From contig NC_046673.1 in assembly GCF_003369915.1 (NCBI RefSeq), positions 24,233,718 to 24,297,717 on the forward strand: a DNA stretch of 64,000 nucleotides. The letters are read 5' to 3'. Of this stretch, positions 60,801 to 64,000 are shown in pieces. Source of the stretch: Drosophila miranda. Lineage: Eukaryota; Arthropoda; Insecta; Diptera; Drosophilidae. The position numbers were made by a program, and so were the translations under genes. Within the stretch, counting starts at the first letter, position 1. The number at the start of each line of letters is the position of its first letter. A model generated the notes under the pieces. It ran no database searches. It was given only the letters and a program-made list of their open reading frames with translations, and was not told where the DNA came from.

Positions 60801-61954
60801 GTGGGGTGCCTTCGACTTTTTTTAATACCCTATTCGAGAAGTATTATGATTTCTGACAACGCAGTGGAAATACTTAAAGTGTGAATGAGATAATTGAAGC
60901 TTGATACAGATTTGGTGAATATATGATATAACAGCAGAGGACCTGCAAGGGTATATCTACATTCGGCTACCGACTTTTGCGTTTGCGACTCTGCTTCGTT
61001 TCTTTGCTCGTATTTCCACCAGCTGACTGCCTTATTTTTTTGTCAGCGACAAATCGACATTTGCTACGTTAAATGCTGATCAAATACACTTCCGCTCGTT
61101 TATCTGTGTAAATATTTGAGCAGTCTTGTGGGGCACGGGAAGGGGGAAGGGGAAGGGGGAAGGGGAAGAGGAAGGTGAAGTTGGTAACAAGTTTAGAGCC
61201 AGGACACAGAGCACAATGGGGCGGGCAATGAGACAGAATGGAAAAGAAATGACGCAAGAAAAGTTGAAAAACTTGACTCAATGAACCCCAACCCCAACCC
61301 CTCACCCCAGCCGCCTCTTATCACACACAATTGAATTGTTAAAGAGGGCTGGAAGCTAAAAGAAATCTGTTGACAGGAAGAGAGTACCGTACACCGTACA
61401 CCGTACACCGTACCGAAATAGAACCCAAGGCCCGAGTGTCAAAGTGTCCAATGGCAAATTTGGGGCTTCGCCCCAGCAAAGGGCACCCTTGGTAGGGCAA
61501 AATTAAAATTGACATTTGTCTCGTCGACTTACCTCCGCCGGGAACGTATACCCCTCCACGCTGTGCTCCGATCCGAACTGATCGTTCAGGCCGTAGTGCA
61601 TGTGGATCTCATGGAAGCGGTAGCGGTACGACAGCGGACCCCCCGAGATGTTCACGGGCGTCTGCATGCCATCGTAGTTGGCCACCGTGTCGTTGCCGGC
61701 CGTGAAGATGACGCTGTGTCCGGTGTTGGTGATTAGTCCGGATATCTACAGAGAGAGAGAGAGATAAATTGGAGGATTGGATAGGTCTTCGCGGCTCTTC
61801 ACTTATTAATCGCTCACCCTATGTTTGTCGATATGCATGGGCCTCAAGTTGGGATCGAAGAGCAGGCGCTGCGGCTCCAGATTTACGGGGGACTGACGTC
61901 TGCCCTTGTTGCAGAGCGACCACTCCGGATTGATGAGGCCCCAGAAGGCAGGTC
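47548..61954 (-). CDS. Carbonic anhydrase-related protein (CA10/CA11 type), partial
   Basis: Five coding exons (minus): 61954-61818, 61745-61533, 50580-50485, 50349-50128 and 47731-47548, joined in frame with consensus splice sites; 284 residues from the GPAFWGLINPEW region to CPTMYREVYYK. This is an alpha-carbonic-anhydrase fold of the CA-related (CARP) class, closest to vertebrate CA10/CA11, which are secreted neuronal proteins without hydratase activity. The zinc site reads HMH (both first ligands present) but the third ligand is Gln in EIQIFGYN instead of His, so classical zinc binding is impaired. The signal-peptide exon is missing (beyond the right edge or unrecognised) and a last short exon (phase 1) was not found. 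Introns are 72, 10952, 135 and 2396 nt. The long one contains two Sm-fold genes. It is Drosophila CARPA or CARPB; from memory of gene position I favour CARPB, unverified. Confidence 0.88.
47732..50127. other. CARP intron, no nested gene seen
   Basis: The 2.4-kb intron between the last two recognised CARP exons. It holds a (CGACA)n-type array at about 48190-48270, TC/TG microsatellites at 49270-49320 and 49566-49590, and a GC-rich stretch near 48930. No convincing coding sequence. Confidence 0.55.
50445..50462. promoter_or_regulatory. Paired DRE-like elements in a short CARP intron
   Basis: TATCGATA (50445-50452, perfect) and TATCGATT (50455-50462, 7 of 8) lie 2 bp apart inside the 135-bp intron between two CARP coding exons. 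DREF sites are usually promoter-proximal, so an intronic pair is unusual. Confidence 0.35.
50581..51466. other. CARP intron, 3' flank of the Naa38 gene
   Basis: Part of the 11-kb CARP intron, with GGCAGT/GAGCTG-type simple repeats at about 50856-50882 and 51296-51325 that create spurious frames. No gene seen. Confidence 0.5.
51467..51472 (-). terminator. Polyadenylation signal of the Naa38 gene
   Basis: AATAAA on the minus strand about 43 nt after the stop codon, compact as expected for a small housekeeping gene. Confidence 0.6.
51515..51844 (-). CDS. Naa38: N-alpha-acetyltransferase 38 (LSMD1), NatC auxiliary subunit
   Basis: Single coding exon, 109 residues. An acidic/polar N-terminus is followed by a complete Sm domain: RRQLQKWLGRRMRIVLTDGR (Sm1 start), ILIGVFSCTDQNVNIVLTKC (Sm1 end, with the GxFxCTDxxxNIVL pattern) and RTVVVQGKHIVNI (Sm2). 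The match to vertebrate NAA38/LSMD1 (QLEALLNKTMRIRMTDGRT...FLCTDRDCNVIL) is clear. In other eukaryotes NAA38 is a small subunit of the NatC complex, which acetylates N-termini of Met-Leu/Ile/Phe-type proteins on the ribosome. A 5' UTR intron is likely (donor GTAATAG and acceptor CATAACAG just before the ATG), and a matching E-box core promoter element lies at 51985. It lies inside the long CARP intron on the same strand. Symbol given by family, not by orthology test. Confidence 0.85.
   Translation of the reverse strand: MNDPKAGGSQKPEAPPVYMVISNSPDEMNDPTLSPGRRQLQKWLGRRMRIVLTDGRILIGVFSCTDQNVNIVLTKCREYLVQGGQGRPLRTVVVQGKHIVNICMDTTQP
51985..51994. promoter_or_regulatory. E-box core promoter motif (AWCAGCTGWT) of the Naa38 gene
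   Basis: AACAGCTGTT is a perfect match to the Drosophila core promoter E-box (Ohler motif 5), which marks housekeeping, TATA-less promoters. Further CAGCTG copies follow at about 52002 and 52010. It lies about 140 bp upstream of the Naa38 start codon, consistent with a short 5' UTR containing the proposed intron. Confidence 0.55.
54821..54860. repeat. (CA)20 microsatellite
   Basis: Forty bases of perfect CA dinucleotide repeat. Confidence 0.95.
55141..55690. repeat. Cluster of GCGTTTTAAAACGC palindromes
   Basis: Three perfect 14-bp palindromes at 55153-55166, 55463-55476 and 55669-55682, plus GCGTTTCCAAACGC at 55379-55392, GCGTTTTAAAAACG near 55303, and several GCGTTT or AAACGC half-sites, all within 550 bp of a CARP intron. 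A perfect 14-mer recurring three times in this space is far above chance. They are dispersed, not tandem, so they look like protein-binding sites rather than satellite DNA. Confidence 0.7.
55921..55952. repeat. (ACTC)8 microsatellite
   Basis: Eight perfect tetranucleotide units. Confidence 0.95.
57145..57483 (+). CDS. Diverged Naa38-like Sm-fold protein, 112 aa
   Basis: Single coding exon on the strand opposite to CARP, nested in its 11-kb intron. The Sm1 part reads LLEWLGRCLKIVISDGRVLMGTFLQTDVDVNIVLGNC and the Sm2 part FLGTVKVPCEHIVCMCI, both matching the Naa38 gene at 51515 (KWLGRRMRIVLTDGRILIGVF...NVNIVLTKC; GKHIVNICM) almost position for position, while the N-terminus is unrelated. No signal peptide. 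AATAAA lies 56 nt after the stop. The Sm2 region carries several extra cysteines (PCEH, VCMC). It looks like a fast-evolving duplicate of Naa38, perhaps testis-biased as many Drosophila duplicates are; that is inference. It could also act in NatC or another LSm assembly. Confidence 0.78.
   Translation: MADPSETIYNLIAGQGTTMTPLYTIMMHAELEGQKELGPEMAELLEWLGRCLKIVISDGRVLMGTFLQTDVDVNIVLGNCSEYPVENGLPKFLGTVKVPCEHIVCMCIHGGP
57539..57544 (+). terminator. Polyadenylation signal of the nested Naa38-like gene
   Basis: AATAAA 56 nt downstream of the stop codon, supporting this as a transcribed gene. Confidence 0.6.
58725..58862 (+). mobile_element. Helitron-like (DINE-1/INE-1 type) element fragment
   Basis: The segment contains, in order, TGTAACACCCAGAAGGAACC, TTTCCGACC, TCAATAGCCGATTCGATATAG, ACATGTCTGTCTGTCCG and AGATCTCAGAAACTATAAGA. 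This order and sequence match the remembered core of the very common non-autonomous Drosophila Helitron/DINE-1 repeat. Both ends are missing or degraded, so it is an internal fragment. Confidence 0.7.
60824..60990 (+). mobile_element. Helitron-like element with both ends recognisable
   Basis: Begins with AATACCCTATTCGAGAAGTA followed by TTATGATTTCTGACAACGCA and ends with CTGCAAGGGTATATCTACAT then a TTCGGC...CCGA partial hairpin. These are the expected termini of the same DINE-1-type repeat, with an internally deleted body of about 90 bp. Confidence 0.6.
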
Positions 61955-64000
61955 CTGCAATGATGAAAGTCCATCTTCAGATTTAGCTACGAAAATTGTC
62001 AAATCGATGCGTTTGCATTGGTGCCAGAGAGATTTATGAATCCACTTTGCCTCAAACAGTTCCCAAAAAGTTTCCTTTGCCTACCACAATCAGGGCAGGG
62101 CAGGGCAGGGCTATGGGGCAGCAAAAACTTGCCACAAATTGTATAATGGCCAAAACGGAAAGAGAGAGAGAGAGAGAGAAAGAGTGAGAGAGTGGGGCGG
62201 GACCTGACCTCCATTACAATATTTGTCTGCATCTGCATAGGTGTTGGCCTGCGTCGGTTTCGCCTTTTTGGTTTTCCCCGTCTCCCCATTTCCATGTCTG
62301 TTTCCATGTCCTTGCGCTCCTTTTTGCCCCAGTCCGCCGTCCCCCAGTCGGAGGACTGCTTTAATTTTGTGCGGTTTGCTTAGTTTCCCCCCCCTTCGCT
62401 CCGTTGCCCCGCTGCCCCGCTGCTTCCTTGTCGGGTCTGACCATAGGGCAAACAGTAAAATTGCTGGTTTATCTTCGGTTCTGTCTGTCGTTGGCTTTGG
62501 CTTTGGTTTTGGCCAACTTTATCCTGGCTGGGAGCTTAATTTATGGCAATATGAAATCAAGTCGAGCTGGTCTAAACAATTGTCGCCGGGCCACACAGGG
62601 CGCATGGGAACAAGGGATGGGAGGAGCAGAAGGAACACTCTGAAAGCTCTTTTATTGCGTGTTTCATTCCCATTCTCACAGTTCCATCATTCATGGAGAT
62701 CATACATACATATATGATGAATGGTTTCAATATTCCATAGTCCTTTCCAATTTTATTACTGCGAGTATGTCCTCCCATTCACAATCCATTATTCGGCATT
62801 GCTTCGCAGCCCAGAAGAAGAGTCCATTGGACTGGGTCTCAATGTAAGCCTTTTGCACATGCATATCTTCGGATCTATCCTATTTAGTGATTTGATGCCA
62901 TTCCCTGCCACATACCTTTCGTACTATATATGTACGCTCTTCTCTTAAAATAAACCGATTATGCTACTCTCTCTAGCGGCTTAGACTGTTCCATTCCGGA
63001 AAAACCTTTCATCGCCTCCTCATTCCCATTCCCATTCTCATCCTCGTCCACATCCTCATCAACTCCATCTACTTGTAATCCCATTTATGGCACACATTCC
63101 CACAGAGCCAGTTGCCACTTGCCACTTGCCACCTCCTTTCCATAGCTGCAGCGATGCAGGGCTGGAGCGGCCTCAGCCATCCATAAAAATGACTCGCCTG
63201 AGGGCGCATTGCGTATACGACACGTAGTGCTGCATGGGGCATGGCGCACCCGGAGAGCGAGCGGAGGACAGCACAGGACAGGACAGGAGTGTGCCCGAGA
63301 ATCAACACGTTCGCGTCAGCCGCCATATCGGGGCGAGAGGCCGCAATCAAAAGCTTCAATCATAGATATGCCACGTACACGCGTTTAAGCGATTGTTGAC
63401 CTCAACGATGCCATCGCATTAGCCGCCGAAAAGAAAGCTCGCGGGGAGATCCCAATGAAAAGTACGGCAAAAATAACACTAAACCCCTGGGAGAACAAGA
63501 GAAAAAAAAGAGGTAGCCCCCAGATGCTGTCTAGAGATGACGGCGTGATTCGTAGATGCGCCGATTCTTCCTGGACGTACAGTCCAAGAGGCAGGTAATC
63601 TGCAAGATGTTGAGTAAGTGCTGCCGTCTCTCAGGCACGTCCATTAATTCCTGTTTCGTTCAGCGGAAATCGGAAGCGTCGTGCTTGTGTGTGTGTTTGA
63701 TTTTCGTGTCACGGCACCACCACCACCACCACCACCACCGATGCACCGCGTTGCAGCACGCGATGGCGGCGCGGAGTTGCATGAAGAGCAGCAGATAGCG
63801 ATGGAGGATATTGCAGTCTCGAGTCTATTAAATTGCGGTCTGGCGTCGGGTTCCGTTCGGTGGGGGTGGGGAGGTGGTCTGGTAGTGGGAGTTGCGCCTT
63901 GCTTCGAGTCAATGAGGCAATTGCCAAACGATTTTAGCAGCCATTAACAACATTAGTGGCTTGGCTGACTCGCTGCCTGGCTGGCTGGCTCCCTGGAGTT
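61955..64000. other. Right flank, presumably CARP first intron(s)
   Basis: The exon at 61954 starts with a phase-1 acceptor, so upstream CARP exon(s) encoding the signal peptide must lie to the right. I could not find one in these 2 kb, and they are probably outside the window. GA repeats lie at 62160-62180 and a CAC repeat at 63717-63740. Confidence 0.5.

Larger units (their letters stand above)
57484..61532. other. CARP intron, non-coding with transposon relics
   Basis: Holds the polyadenylation signal of the nested gene (57539-57544), GGCAGT-type simple repeats near 58012-58045, and two Helitron-like relics (58725-58862, 60824-60990). The remaining frames are uninformative. Confidence 0.55.

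Noticed and set aside
1-64000. tRNA, rRNA, microRNA and CRISPR searches by eye
   Set aside because: No clover-leaf A/B box arrangement, rRNA segment, spaced direct repeats or familiar microRNA seeds were recognised; an unaided reading could still miss microRNAs.

Overview
This is eukaryotic, insect DNA, almost certainly a Drosophila genome. The evidence is short (60-75 bp) GT-AG introns, GC-rich third codon positions, abundant (CA)n/(GA)n microsatellites, degraded DINE-1/INE-1-like Helitron copies, Drosophila-type core-promoter motifs (TATA, AWCAGCTGWT E-box, DRE), and genes whose closest known relatives are fly genes. The repeat-rich texture would fit the obscura group, but that is a guess. 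There are no bacterial operons, tRNAs, rRNAs or CRISPR arrays.

Layout. 1-7.0 kb: no gene seen, microsatellites and transposon scraps. 7.1-7.9 kb (+): a four-exon gene for a small secreted protein. 11.2-16.8 kb (-): five small secreted-protein genes. Three are diverged tandem relatives sharing an F[FV]-x4-C segment followed by amphipathic helix, one is a Cys-containing microprotein, and one is a three-exon gene with two CDFxP modules, a Thr-rich stretch and an acidic tail. 19.4-20.7 kb (+): an unrecognised, largely disordered Arg/Ser-rich protein with a short second coding exon. 21.4-26.8 kb (+): three genes for tiny secreted peptides with a shared motif (R-[RV]-[VL]-I-[YF]-F near the mature N-terminus, and C-x11-C with an invariant central D). 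27.8-29.2 kb (-): a CLIP-domain trypsin-like protease with intact catalytic residues. 33.2 kb (+): a diverged Sm-fold protein. 47.5-62.0 kb (-): five internal/3' coding exons of a carbonic-anhydrase-related protein of the CA10/CA11 type (Drosophila CARPA/CARPB); its first exon(s) lie to the right of the window or were not found, and its last few codons were not located. Its 11-kb intron contains two more Sm-fold genes: a clear Naa38 (LSMD1, NatC auxiliary subunit) gene on the same strand and a diverged Naa38-like copy on the opposite strand.

How the genes may work together. The left 30 kb is a neighbourhood of small secreted proteins plus a CLIP protease of the kind that acts in haemolymph cascades. 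GATA-type sites lie upstream of at least two of the peptide genes. A haemolymph, fat-body, gut or reproductive role is plausible but is inference only. The right half is dominated by long, mostly non-coding CARP introns and flanks. These hold unusual motif clusters: three perfect GCGTTTTAAAACGC palindromes plus variants, a run of six TACGTC/CRE-like sites, and a paired DRE.

The most interesting items are the C-x11-C peptide family and its apparent link to the helical secreted protein at 14 kb, the three Naa38-like genes within 24 kb, and the palindrome cluster at 55.1-55.7 kb. Exon coordinates are hand-derived from splice consensus and reading frame; no alignments or transcript data were available.
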